Of a stretch of 64,000 nucleotides of DNA, positions 51,882-59,275 are shown in pieces (position 1 is the first letter of the stretch; every line of letters begins with the position of its first letter). A program made the position numbers and the translations under genes. The stretch comes from Acidimicrobiia bacterium. GTDB lineage: Bacteria; Actinomycetota; Acidimicrobiia; Acidimicrobiales; Bin134. Where the stretch lies: contig VYEX01000077.1 in assembly GCA_009842675.1 (NCBI GenBank), forward strand, positions 1-64,000, read 5' to 3'. The notes below the pieces were generated by a model that saw nothing but the letters and a program-made list of their open reading frames with translations, was not told the DNA's origin and made no database searches.

Positions 51882-51894
51882 CCAAGCCCTTGGC
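51881..51894 (+). terminator. Short hairpin after rplS
   Basis: gccaag/cttggc forms a compact palindrome overlapping the last base of the rplS stop. There is no T-run, so termination is only possible, not likely. Confidence 0.25.
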
Positions 51895-51915
51895 CAAATT
51901 GTCACCCACCGTGCT

Positions 51916-51921
51916 TACGGT
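51916..51921 (+). promoter_or_regulatory. Predicted -10 element, leaderless yraN
   Basis: TACGGT lies 6 nt before ATG 51928, supporting this start over the upstream extension in the ORF track. Confidence 0.45.
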
Positions 51922-51927
51922 GCAGGC

Positions 51928-52272
51928 ATGGCATACAGACAGGCGCTGGGCCGTTGGGGCGAAGACCGAGTAGTGCGGTGGTATCGCCGCCAGGGGTTTC
52001 AGGTTCTCGACCGCAACTGGCGGTGCAGCAGGGGCGAATTGGATGTGATCGTGCAACGGGGGTCGATCGTTGCCGTGTGCGAGGTGAAGACCCGGACATC
52101 GCTGGCATTCGGCGCTCCCGCCGAGGCCGTCGGATGGCAGAAGCAGCGTCGGATACGCCGATTGGCCGCCCAGTGGTTGGCCGAGCAGGAGCGGTCAGGT
52201 CCGGTGCAGCTTCGATTCGACGTTGCCGAGGTGATGGGACGCGAGCTGCGGGTGATCGAAGCGGCGTTTTAG
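51928..52272 (+). CDS. yraN: YraN-family (UPF0102) endonuclease-like protein
   Basis: ATG 51928 gives 114 residues beginning MAYRQALGRWGEDRVVRWYR. The nuclease-like core is visible: NWRCSRGELDVIVQRGSIVAVCEVKTRTS, with the GELD, E and VKTR elements of the restriction-endonuclease fold. The biological role is not established. The stop TAG coincides with the left end of the 166-bp inverted-repeat element. Confidence 0.92.
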   Translation: MAYRQALGRWGEDRVVRWYRRQGFQVLDRNWRCSRGELDVIVQRGSIVAVCEVKTRTSLAFGAPAEAVGWQKQRRIRRLAAQWLAEQERSGPVQLRFDVAEVMGRELRVIEAAF

Positions 52273-52435
52273 TGGTGTGTCTTGGGTTTAGCGCCGTGGA
52301 TTGCGACGGCAGCGGGGTTCCTCGCAAGGCGCACCGACGCAGCCATACCCGGAGCGTACGGCAAGGAGGAGCAACGCCGCGAGGGGCGTTGATGCCTAGC
52401 AGGACACGCGCGAATAAACCCAAGACACACCGCTA
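52270..52435. mobile_element. 166-bp TA-flanked inverted-repeat element (MITE-like or structured RNA)
   Basis: tagtggtgtgtcttgggttt plus a (52270-52290) and its reverse complement with one mismatch (52415-52435) bound the element. TA dinucleotides sit at both outer ends. The interior folds into three further hairpins: gcgcc/ggcgc enclosing ttgcga/tcgcaa (52291-52332), a 7-bp stem with one bulge (52334-52361) and caacgcc/ggcgttg (52372-52391). It encodes no convincing protein. It lies exactly between the stop codons of two convergent genes. Confidence 0.6.
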
Positions 52436-52561
52436 GCCCAGCACGGCCCACAGAATCAGCCCGACGCAAACCAGCACACCCGCGGCCACATACCAGTAGT
52501 CGAATCGAGTCCGCCGCTGCTTTCGTGTGGGATCGAAGCCGATATCCCAGTATGTTCCCAC
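52433..52561 (-). CDS. 42-residue single-span membrane protein (not in the ORF track)
   Basis: Minus-strand GTG 52561 opens a 42-codon frame ending at TAG 52433. The translation begins MGTYWDIGFDPTRKQRRTRF, continues DYWYV, and ends in one hydrophobic segment AAGVLVCVGLILWAVLG. A basic stretch next to an aromatic belt and a single helix is typical of a real small membrane protein, and the composition differs from the neighbouring shadow frames. The stop lies in the right arm of the 166-bp element. The 5' end overlaps the divergent cytochrome gene by 10 nt. Function unknown. Confidence 0.65.
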   Translation of the reverse strand: MGTYWDIGFDPTRKQRRTRFDYWYVAAGVLVCVGLILWAVLG

Positions 52562-52929
52562 TGGTGGCTGCAAGGAAAGCCGTTGTCGCTTGGGTTGTGT
52601 TTTTGGCCTTGTCCGCGGCGGTGGGCGCCGGATGCGGGTCGGGTTCCTCCCCCGAGGTGGAGGCCGGTCCCGATGGGACCCCTGATCCCGTGCTGGTGGC
52701 CGGACGAGGAGTATTCGTTGACCGGTGCGCGTCTTGCCACGACGCCGATGGAAGCGGAACCGGAGACGGTCCCCGCCTGAACCGTGGTCGGCTGTTGCTG
52801 GAATACCCCGACCCCAGCGGAGCTGTCGCCGTGGTTTCAGAGGGGAAGAACCGCATGCCGGGCTTCGGCGGTCTATTGACCTCGGACGAGATCGACGCGG
52901 TCCTCCGCTATATCAACGAGGTGCTCTGA
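52552..52929 (+). CDS. Lipoprotein c-type cytochrome
   Basis: ATG 52552 gives 125 residues. A signal peptide runs over the first 28 or so (RKAVVAWVVFLALSAAVGAG) and ends in a lipobox-like VGAGC. One haem-binding CxxCH occurs in VDRCASCHDADGSGTGDGP, with a distal Met candidate in KNRMPGFGGLLTSDEIDAVL, so this is a class I mono-haem cytochrome c anchored outside the membrane. GTG 52564 is an alternative start that would avoid the overlap with the divergent 42-residue gene. No oxidase genes are adjacent. Confidence 0.85.
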   Translation: MFPLVAARKAVVAWVVFLALSAAVGAGCGSGSSPEVEAGPDGTPDPVLVAGRGVFVDRCASCHDADGSGTGDGPRLNRGRLLLEYPDPSGAVAVVSEGKNRMPGFGGLLTSDEIDAVLRYINEVL

Positions 52930-52944
52930 GGGGATCTCCCCCTC
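52928..52944 (+). terminator. Hairpin at the cytochrome c stop
   Basis: gagggg/cccctc with loop atctc overlaps the stop codon. There is no T-run, so it is at best a weak terminator. The rest of the gap to yifB holds another small hairpin, cgagga/tcctcg (53033-53048). Confidence 0.3.
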
Positions 52945-53062
52945 TGGACGGCCGAAGACGGTGAAGTTGTCACCGGCTGTGGCTATGGTCGGGGAACGCT
53001 CGTGACCAGCGAAACGGGTCTCTCTTCAGGCACGAGGAATCATCCTCGAGAAAGCACTCGCC

Positions 53063-54598
53063 GTGCTTGCAACTATTCCCGCCTCTGTTCTCGCCGGCAT
53101 CACCGGATATCCGGTTTCCGTGGAGGTCCACGTGTCATCGGGCCTGCCCACCTTCACCGTGGTGGGTCTGCCTGATGCCGCTTGCCGGGAGGCCCGTGAC
53201 CGGGTTCGCGCCGCGCTCCTCTCCAGCGGCGTCGATTGGCCCCCGGGCCGCATCACCGTCAACCTGGCCCCCTCGGGCATCCGCAAGGAAGGCTCTGGCC
53301 TCGACCTGGCCATCGCTATGGGAGTTCTGGTTGCCGATGAGCAACTGCCTGCTGAAGCCGTGGGGGATATGGCCTTTCTGGCCGAACTGGGGCTCGACGG
53401 TCGGCTCCGGTCGGTTCCCGGCGTTCTGCCCCAGGTGCGCTCTCTAGAGTCTGCCGCCATTGTCGTAGCCCCGGAGAGCGCCGCGGAGGCTGCGCTGGCC
53501 AACGGTCCTGTGGTAAGGGCGCCGTCCACGCTGGCGGAGCTTGTTTCCGCTCTCCGAGGCGAGGACTCGTGGCCGGAACCGCCCCTGCTGGGGTCGGCTG
53601 ACTTGCGGGAGGACGTCGCGGACTTGGCTGATGTGAGAGGACAGCACATGGCCCGTCTGGGCTTGGAGGTGGCTGCTGCCGGTGGGCACCACCTGCTGCT
53701 GATCGGTCCTCCAGGAGCGGGCAAGACCATGCTGGCTCGCCGTCTCCCCGGCCTGCTTCCCCCGTTAGATGAGAACACTGCCATCGAGGCCACCATGGTG
53801 CACTCCGCCGCCGGCTTGGACTTGCCGTCCTCTGGCTTGATTCGCCGAGCTCCTTGGCAGGCGCCCCACCATTCGGCCTCGATGATCGCCTTGGTCGGCG
53901 GGGGGAGCCATACGCTGCGTCCAGGGGCGATCAGCTGTGCCCATGGAGGAGTGCTGTTCTTGGACGAGATGGGGGAGTTCGGCCCTCAAGCCCTGGATGC
54001 GCTGCGCCAGCCCCTTGAGGAAGGGTCGATACGGGTCAACCGGGCCGCGGCTATGGCTACGTTTCCCGCCCGGTTCCTATTGGTAGGGGCGATGAACCCG
54101 TGTCCCTGCGGAGAGCTTGGACAACCTGGCATGTGCCGGTGCACACCAGTGGCCCGCTTGCGCTACGCCCGGCGGCTGAGCGGACCGCTCCTGGATCGAT
54201 TCGACCTGAGGATTCATGTAGGCCGGCCGGAGGTGAGTGACCTCTTTGACGCCCCACCGGGTGAATCCTCGGCGCAGGTTCGCGACAGGGTGGATCAGGC
54301 ACGAGCTGTCGCCCGCGACCGCGGCGTGGCCTCCAACAGCGAGCTGCCCGATAGTGCGCTGGATCAATTCGCTCCCCTGGACCCAGATGCCAAGAACCTG
54401 TTCAGTCACTCCATTGCCGAGGGCCGTCTTACTGCCCGAGGATTCCAGCGGGTGCGAAGGGTCGCCCTCACCCTGGGCGACTTGGCCGGTCAGGGGCCGC
54501 CGCTTACCGGCGGCATCGTCGCCCAGGCGCTGTTCATGCGGACTGAGCCGGTCACAGTGGTTCACGATCCATGGAGCTGCTCCAGTGCCCGCCGATGA
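53063..54598 (+). CDS. YifB/ComM-family Mg-chelatase-like AAA+ ATPase
   Basis: The 511-residue protein has an N-terminal ribosomal-S5-like domain (SVEVHVSSGLPTFTVVGLPD), Walker A LLLIGPPGAGKTMLARRLPG, RAPHHSAS-type motif in PWQAPHHSASMIALVGGG, Walker B GGVLFLDEMGEF, ALRQPLEEG, and a C-terminal zinc-type segment NPCPCGELGQPGMCRC. ComM is a hexameric branch-migration helicase that helps incorporate transformed DNA. Here the gene overlaps dprA by 14 nt, so a shared role in recombination of incoming DNA is well supported by context. GTG start. Confidence 0.92.
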   Translation: MLATIPASVLAGITGYPVSVEVHVSSGLPTFTVVGLPDAACREARDRVRAALLSSGVDWPPGRITVNLAPSGIRKEGSGLDLAIAMGVLVADEQLPAEAVGDMAFLAELGLDGRLRSVPGVLPQVRSLESAAIVVAPESAAEAALANGPVVRAPSTLAELVSALRGEDSWPEPPLLGSADLREDVADLADVRGQHMARLGLEVAAAGGHHLLLIGPPGAGKTMLARRLPGLLPPLDENTAIEATMVHSAAGLDLPSSGLIRRAPWQAPHHSASMIALVGGGSHTLRPGAISCAHGGVLFLDEMGEFGPQALDALRQPLEEGSIRVNRAAAMATFPARFLLVGAMNPCPCGELGQPGMCRCTPVARLRYARRLSGPLLDRFDLRIHVGRPEVSDLFDAPPGESSAQVRDRVDQARAVARDRGVASNSELPDSALDQFAPLDPDAKNLFSHSIAEGRLTARGFQRVRRVALTLGDLAGQGPPLTGGIVAQALFMRTEPVTVVHDPWSCSSARR

Positions 54599-55736
54599 GT
54601 TCTCCGTAGCCGGGCCCCATGGCGAAGACGGAGGCGAGCTGCCAGTGGAGGCCTGGCTTGTGGCGCTGGCATCGCTGCCCGCGGTGGGGCCGGCCCGATT
54701 GCGGGCGCTGCTTGAGATCGGGAGCCCGCCCGTGGTGTGGGCCCGCTTGCAGGTGCCGGCATCACCTGAATTGGCCCAGATAGCCGGCAAGCAAGACCTG
54801 TACGGCCAGTGGCAGCGCGCCGCGGCTGGTTTGGATGTGGCGGCATTGTGGGCACGGCACCGCGAATACCGGGTGGGGGTGGCTGCACTGGGCACCCCCG
54901 GATACCCATCCGCTCTGTCCTACGACGTGGATCCGCCCGCGGTCGTGTTTCACAAGGGAGACCCCCAGGTGGTCGGCGGTCCCCGCGTGGCCATAGTCGG
55001 GACCCGCCGATGCACCCGCTACGGCAGTGATGTGGCCTTCGAATTGGGCCGAGACTTGGCCTCGGCCGGCGTGGGCGTCGTCTCCGGACTAGCGCTGGGC
55101 ATAGACGCCGCCGCTCATGCCGGGGCACTGCAAGCCAGAGCAGCCCCACCGATAGCGGTGGTGGGCAACGGCATGGACCGGGTCTATCCCGAGCGCAACC
55201 GAGCCCTGTGGCAAGCGGTGGCCGAACAAGGAGTGCTGTTGGGAGAGGCCCCTTTGGGAGCCCCGCCCGAGCGGTGGCGGTTTCCGGCTCGAAACCGGAT
55301 CATCGCCGCGCTGGCCGATGTGGTGGTCGTGGTGGAGTCCCACGCCTCGGGCGGCGCCATGCACACCGTGGCCGAGGCTGCGGCCAGGGATCGAGCGGTG
55401 CTGGCGGTACCCGGTCCGGTCCGCAGCTCGGCATCCGATGGATGCCTCGAATTGCTGGCCGACGGCTGCGCCCCTTGCCGCGACGCCGATGACGTGCTCT
55501 TAGTTTTGGGCCTGTCCGGAGCCGAGACCGCCCCATTGGAAACCCGCCCCGACCCCGGCGATGCCGGGCAGCGAGTGCTGGAGGCACTGGGCTGGCAGCC
55601 CGCCGATGCCGAGCAGATCAAAGGGCGTACTGGCTTGACCATGTCAGAAGTGGCCGGTGCAGTGGAGGAATTGCGGGTTGCGGGCTGGGTGGCAGTATCG
55701 GGCCGCTGGATAGAGCGGGTGGGCATTCCCCGGTGA
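54585..55736 (+). CDS. dprA: DNA-processing protein DprA
   Basis: Loads RecA on incoming single-stranded DNA. The ORF track begins too early; GTG 54585 gives 383 residues. An N-terminal SAM/HhH-like part (WLVALASLPAVGPARLRALL) precedes the Rossmann core (RVAIVGTRRCTRYGSDVAFELG, GVVSGLALGIDAAAH, VVGNGMDRVYPERNRALW, RNRIIAALADVVVVVE). It ends in a winged-helix DprA C-terminal domain (LTMSEVAGAVEELRVAGWVA). It starts inside yifB (14-nt overlap) and precedes xerC. Confidence 0.93.
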   Translation: MPADEFSVAGPHGEDGGELPVEAWLVALASLPAVGPARLRALLEIGSPPVVWARLQVPASPELAQIAGKQDLYGQWQRAAAGLDVAALWARHREYRVGVAALGTPGYPSALSYDVDPPAVVFHKGDPQVVGGPRVAIVGTRRCTRYGSDVAFELGRDLASAGVGVVSGLALGIDAAAHAGALQARAAPPIAVVGNGMDRVYPERNRALWQAVAEQGVLLGEAPLGAPPERWRFPARNRIIAALADVVVVVESHASGGAMHTVAEAAARDRAVLAVPGPVRSSASDGCLELLADGCAPCRDADDVLLVLGLSGAETAPLETRPDPGDAGQRVLEALGWQPADAEQIKGRTGLTMSEVAGAVEELRVAGWVAVSGRWIERVGIPR

Positions 55737-55752
55737 GTTGGACCACAACCCG

Positions 55753-55758
55753 TAGTCT
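55753..55758 (+). promoter_or_regulatory. Predicted -10 element, leaderless xerC
   Basis: TAGTCT lies 6 nt before TTG 55765 and 9 nt before ATG 55768. CGTAGTCTGG is identical to the element before ffh. Confidence 0.4.
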
Positions 55759-55767
55759 GGAGGGTTG

Positions 55768-56676
55768 ATGGGGTGGGATCTGGACGCGTTTGCTGCGTCG
55801 ACCGCTTCGGTCAGTGACGAAACCGCGGCAATGTACTGCCGCGAAGTAGCCGCGTTCTCCGAATGGCTTGCCGACAGCCGACATGGGTCCGGGACAGCTG
55901 ATTCCTGGGATCCCGCTCCCGCAGAGGTCGATCTGCGCATGGTTCGCAGGTATCTGGCCCACCTGAGCAACAGGGGCTATGCCCGCAAGACGGTGGCCCG
56001 CAAGGCCACCTCCCTGCGACGCTATTTCGGTTGGGCGGAGCGCACCGGCCGGGTCGCCGCAGACCCCACCGTAGGGGCGATGACACCGACACGAGAGCGG
56101 CGGTTGCCCCGCGTGCTGCGCGCTGAGGAGCTGGGGACCCTGCTAGATGAGCCGCGTGCCGCAGTGGCCGACGACAGCAGCGCTCGGCAGGCTCGCGACA
56201 TCGCGGTGCTGGAGCTGCTCTACGGCAGCGGTCTACGGGTCAGCGAAGTGTGCGCCATGCGGATTGGGGACATTGATCTGTCCCGTCGGCGCCTGATCGT
56301 GCACGGAAAGGGTTCGAAGCAGCGGGTCGTGCCGCTGAGCGAGCCGGCAGCTGTCGCCCTGGAGGAGTGGTTGGACCATGGGCGGCCGGAGATGGCTGAT
56401 CCATCCACAGCCGGTGATGCCGTGTTCGTGAACCTGTACGGGCGACCGCTGAACACCCAGGCCGTGCGGCGGCTCGTCAACCGTCGAGCGAGCACTCAGA
56501 CCAACCCCCACGCCCTGCGGCACACGTTCGCCACCCATCTGCTCGACGGTGGGGCCGACCTGAGGCAGGTGCAGGAGCTGTTGGGCCACGCCGATCTGGG
56601 GTCCACGCAGATATACACCCACGTCAGCCGTGACCGGCTCCGACGGGTGGTGGAGAAGAGCCACCCTCGGGCCTGA
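55768..56676 (+). CDS. xerC: Site-specific tyrosine recombinase XerC
   Basis: Partner of XerD in dimer resolution. From ATG 55768 (TTG 55765 also possible) it has 302 residues. The core-binding domain includes YCREVAAFSEWLADS. The catalytic domain shows Arg in YGSGLRVSEVCAM, Lys in VHGKGSKQRVVPL, HxxR in HALRHTFATHLLDGG, and LGHADLGSTQIYTHVSRDRL with the nucleophile Tyr. Called XerC by position between dprA and rpsB, as in many actinobacteria. Confidence 0.92.
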   Translation: MGWDLDAFAASTASVSDETAAMYCREVAAFSEWLADSRHGSGTADSWDPAPAEVDLRMVRRYLAHLSNRGYARKTVARKATSLRRYFGWAERTGRVAADPTVGAMTPTRERRLPRVLRAEELGTLLDEPRAAVADDSSARQARDIAVLELLYGSGLRVSEVCAMRIGDIDLSRRRLIVHGKGSKQRVVPLSEPAAVALEEWLDHGRPEMADPSTAGDAVFVNLYGRPLNTQAVRRLVNRRASTQTNPHALRHTFATHLLDGGADLRQVQELLGHADLGSTQIYTHVSRDRLRRVVEKSHPRA

Positions 56677-56702
56677 CAACCGCGGTTTGCCGGTAGTCTG
56701 AG

Positions 56703-56721
56703 AGCCGGCTTCCCCCCGGCT
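56703..56721 (+). terminator. Hairpin between xerC and the LytM-like gene
   Basis: agccgg/ccggct with a 7-nt loop is followed by ttta. It could be a weak terminator for xerC or a leader hairpin for the next gene. A TAGTCT hexamer at 56692-56697 immediately precedes it. Confidence 0.35.
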
Positions 56722-56742
56722 TTACAAGACTGAGGACAAGCC

Positions 56743-57282
56743 ATGGTGCTGGGAATGCGCATCGGCGGGCTGGCTGCTGTGGCGGTGTCGGCCTGGCTGG
56801 CACTCAGCCCCGCTCAGCCCGCGCCGGAGACGTTCCCACCGCCTGCTCTGAGTGAGGCGGCGCCGTCCCTTGTGGTGTACCGGCCTCCGGTGGACGCCGA
56901 GGTTGTCGATTCCTTTCGACCCCCGGCCCATGTGGGCGCACCGGGCAATCGGGGCTTGGAGTACGACCCCGAGCCGGGCCAGCCGGTATGGGCTTCAGCC
57001 GGAGGCGAAGTGGTGTTCGCCGGTCAAGTGGCCCGCAACCGGTTTGTGACCGTGCTCCACCGCGACGGGCTGCGCACCTCATATGGATACCTGGGCTGGA
57101 TGGCAGTTGACGAGGGCGACATGGTGACTCCTGGTCAGTTGCTGGGCACCACATCAGGGCGGTTCTTCTTCAGTGTTCGCATTGGAGACCAATACCTTGA
57201 TCCTGCCTTGGTTCTGTCATCGGGGCGCGTGCGGCTGGTACCCCATGGTGAGGCCGTTGGCCGCGGTCGGCTTCCTGCGTAG
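56743..57282 (+). CDS. Degenerate LytM (M23-like) domain protein
   Basis: The 179-residue protein has an N-terminal signal-like segment (GGLAAVAVSAWLALSPA) and one LytM/M23 domain (about residues 45-165). The fold is recognisable (GQPVWASAGGEVVFAGQVA, GDMVTPGQLLG, IGDQYLDPALVL), but the zinc ligands are gone. HxGxD is NRGLE, and the HxH strand is FFFSV. Catalytically dead LytM factors regulate other cell-wall hydrolases or bind peptidoglycan, so that role is inferred. Its place just before rpsB matches the M23 gene found there in mycobacteria. Confidence 0.8.
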   Translation: MVLGMRIGGLAAVAVSAWLALSPAQPAPETFPPPALSEAAPSLVVYRPPVDAEVVDSFRPPAHVGAPGNRGLEYDPEPGQPVWASAGGEVVFAGQVARNRFVTVLHRDGLRTSYGYLGWMAVDEGDMVTPGQLLGTTSGRFFFSVRIGDQYLDPALVLSSGRVRLVPHGEAVGRGRLPA

Positions 57283-57461
57283 TAAGACGCCCAGACCAAT
57301 TTGCGGCCGGACCACTAGGGTTCGAGGCCGTCGTCCGGCTATCGTTGTTCCCGGCCTGAAAGCAGTTTCCGGCCGTAGACAAATTCCGCCCGGGGCATCC
57401 CACGGTCGCCAATTGGTGCTGACCCCGGGTCTCGATGAACCGCTGGGAGAGGAGAAACACC
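57283..57461 (+). promoter_or_regulatory. Long rpsB leader with promoter-like hexamer and inverted repeats
   Basis: This 179-nt gap has TAGGGT (57316-57321) inside an inverted repeat gccggac/gtccggc (57306-57339). A second pair of complementary segments based on ccggcc follows downstream, and GAGAGGAG stands before the rpsB ATG. A promoter with an untranslated leader of roughly 130 nt is plausible. Autoregulation by uS2 is known elsewhere but cannot be shown here. Confidence 0.35.
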
Positions 57462-58478
57462 ATGGCGCCAGTCGTGACGATGCGTCAGCTGCTCGATGCT
57501 GGAGTCCACTTCGGACACCAGACCCGCCGTTGGAATCCGAAAATGCAGAGGTTCATTTTCGGTGAGCGCAACGGCATCTACATCATCGATCTGACCCAGA
57601 CGCTCGCCCATATCGAGGCGGCCTACACCTTTGTTCGCGATCTGGTGGCCAAAGGCGGCCAAGTGCTGTTTGTGGGAACCAAGAAGCAAGCCCAAGACAG
57701 CGTGCAGAGTTACGCCGAGCGTGTGGGCATGCCCTATGTGAATGAGCGTTGGCTGGGTGGTCTCCTGACCAACTTCGAGACAATCTCCAAGCGCATGGGC
57801 AAGATGAAGGAATTCCAGCGGATGCGCAGTTCGGGCGAGCTTGACGTGATGCCCAAGAAGGAGGCGTTGCTCATTTCCCGGGAGTTGGCGAAGCTTGAGC
57901 GCAACTTAAACGGCATTCGCGACCTGACTCGACCTCCCGATGCGGTTTTCGTGCTCGACACGAAAAAGGAACACATCGCGGTAGCCGAGGCCAACAAGCT
58001 GAAGCTGCCGGTAATAGCCGTAGTGGACACCAATTGCGATCCCGATGTCATTCAATTCGTCATCCCTGGAAATGACGATGCGATCCGGTCAGGAGAGCTG
58101 ATGTGCCGAATCATCAGCGATGCGGTGCTCGAAGGCCGCTTCATCGCACAGGGAAATGCCTCCGCCAAGTCTCAGCCGACGGAAGAGGCTCCGACGGAAG
58201 ACGACACATCGGCCGCTCCCGCAGACGAAGCTCCGGCGGCTTCGGAGGCCGCTGCCGCAGAAGATTCCTCCGAGGTGGCGGAATCGCAGCCTGATGGGGA
58301 CGCCCCGGCGGCTGCTGAGGCCGCTCCCGCAGACGAAGCTCCGGCGGCTTCGGAGGCCGCTGCCGCAGAAGATTCCTCCGAGGTGGCGGAATCGCAGCCT
58401 GATGGGGACGCCCCGGCGGCTGCGTCTGCCGAGCTAGCTGTTGATGCCGAATCGACCGAGCCCCAGGAGCAAGTGTGA
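57462..58478 (+). CDS. rpsB: 30S ribosomal protein S2 with acidic repeat tail
   Basis: ATG 57462 with GAGAGGAG upstream gives 338 residues; the nine extra N-terminal codons of the ORF track are not conserved. The core (1-230) is canonical: [49 protein letters not shown] and [20 protein letters not shown]. The last roughly 105 residues are an Ala/Glu/Asp/Pro/Ser tail containing two identical 35-residue units, each starting [20 protein letters not shown]. Such a tail is far longer than usual. Confidence 0.95.
   Translation: MAPVVTMRQLLDAGVHFGHQTRRWNPKMQRFIFGERNGIYIIDLTQTLAHIEAAYTFVRDLVAKGGQVLFVGTKKQAQDSVQSYAERVGMPYVNERWLGGLLTNFETISKRMGKMKEFQRMRSSGELDVMPKKEALLISRELAKLERNLNGIRDLTRPPDAVFVLDTKKEHIAVAEANKLKLPVIAVVDTNCDPDVIQFVIPGNDDAIRSGELMCRIISDAVLEGRFIAQGNASAKSQPTEEAPTEDDTSAAPADEAPAASEAAAAEDSSEVAESQPDGDAPAAAEAAPADEAPAASEAAAAEDSSEVAESQPDGDAPAAASAELAVDAESTEPQEQV
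58211..58423 (+). repeat. Perfect 105-bp tandem duplication in the rpsB tail (108-bp period)
   Basis: 58211-58315 is repeated without mismatch at 58319-58423. The 108-bp period (36 codons) preserves the frame. Absence of any synonymous difference points to a recent duplication or to gene conversion. Confidence 0.9.
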
Positions 58479-59266
58479 GTTCGTTTACCGCCCAAGACGT
58501 CAAGGCCCTTCGCGATGCCACTGGCGCCGGAATGATGGACTGCAAGCGCGCCCTCACTGAGAATGAGGGCGACATGGAGGCCGCCACCCAATGGCTCCGC
58601 GAGAAGGGCATGGCCAAGGCTGCGGCCCGAGCAGATAGGGCCAGCGACCAGGGAACAGTGGCCCTTGCCGCCGACGGTGAGGCTGCCGCCATCGTCGAGC
58701 TTCGCTGCGAGACAGATTTTTCCGCGAAGGCTGATGACTTCACCTCTATGGCTGAAGAGCTGGCCCAGCTGGTGCTGGCCGAGGGGGAAGACTCGGTGGA
58801 GTCTCGCAAGGCCGAGATCGAGGATCTCAGTCTGGCCAAGAAGGAGAATGTCCGGGTGGGCAAGGTGGTCAAGGTTCAGGCCGCTGATGGGAACATTCTG
58901 GACACCTACCTCCACACCCAGGACGGCCGGGGCACCAGTGCGGTTGTGGTGGAGGCCCGTGGCGTGAGTCAGGAGCTGGCCCATGAGATCGCCCTTCACA
59001 TTGCCTTCGCCAAACCCTCGGTCTTGCACCGAGACGATGTCGACCCGGAAGAGGTGGAGAGGGAGCGCGTTGCGCTGACCGAGATGACCAAGGCCGAGGG
59101 CAAGCCTGAACAGGCCTGGGACAAGATCGTCACCGGCCGACTCAGGGCGTGGTACGCAGAGCGGGTGTTGCTGGAACAGGGCATGTTCGGGGAGAAGGAG
59201 ACTGTGCAGTCCCGGTTGGGGGACGGCGAGATTGTCCGGTTCGAGCTGGCGGCTATCGGCAGTTAG
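58475..59266 (+). CDS. tsf: Elongation factor Ts
   Basis: Nucleotide-exchange factor for EF-Tu. The 263-residue protein begins [20 protein letters not shown] and continues [20 protein letters not shown] (UBA-like domain). The core domain shows [36 protein letters not shown] and [23 protein letters not shown] start in a GTGA overlap with rpsB; operon rpsB-tsf-pyrH-frr-cdsA. Confidence 0.96.
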   Translation: MSSFTAQDVKALRDATGAGMMDCKRALTENEGDMEAATQWLREKGMAKAAARADRASDQGTVALAADGEAAAIVELRCETDFSAKADDFTSMAEELAQLVLAEGEDSVESRKAEIEDLSLAKKENVRVGKVVKVQAADGNILDTYLHTQDGRGTSAVVVEARGVSQELAHEIALHIAFAKPSVLHRDDVDPEEVERERVALTEMTKAEGKPEQAWDKIVTGRLRAWYAERVLLEQGMFGEKETVQSRLGDGEIVRFELAAIGS

Positions 59267-59275
59267 CACAGACCC

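Noticed and set aside
52269-52856. 195-residue minus-strand ORF across the inverted-repeat element and cytochrome gene
   Set aside because: It is in a different frame from the convincing 42-residue membrane protein and is antisense to a CxxCH cytochrome.
57306-57345. gggttcgag in the rpsB leader as part of a tRNA
   Set aside because: No acceptor or anticodon stems of the right length can be drawn around it.
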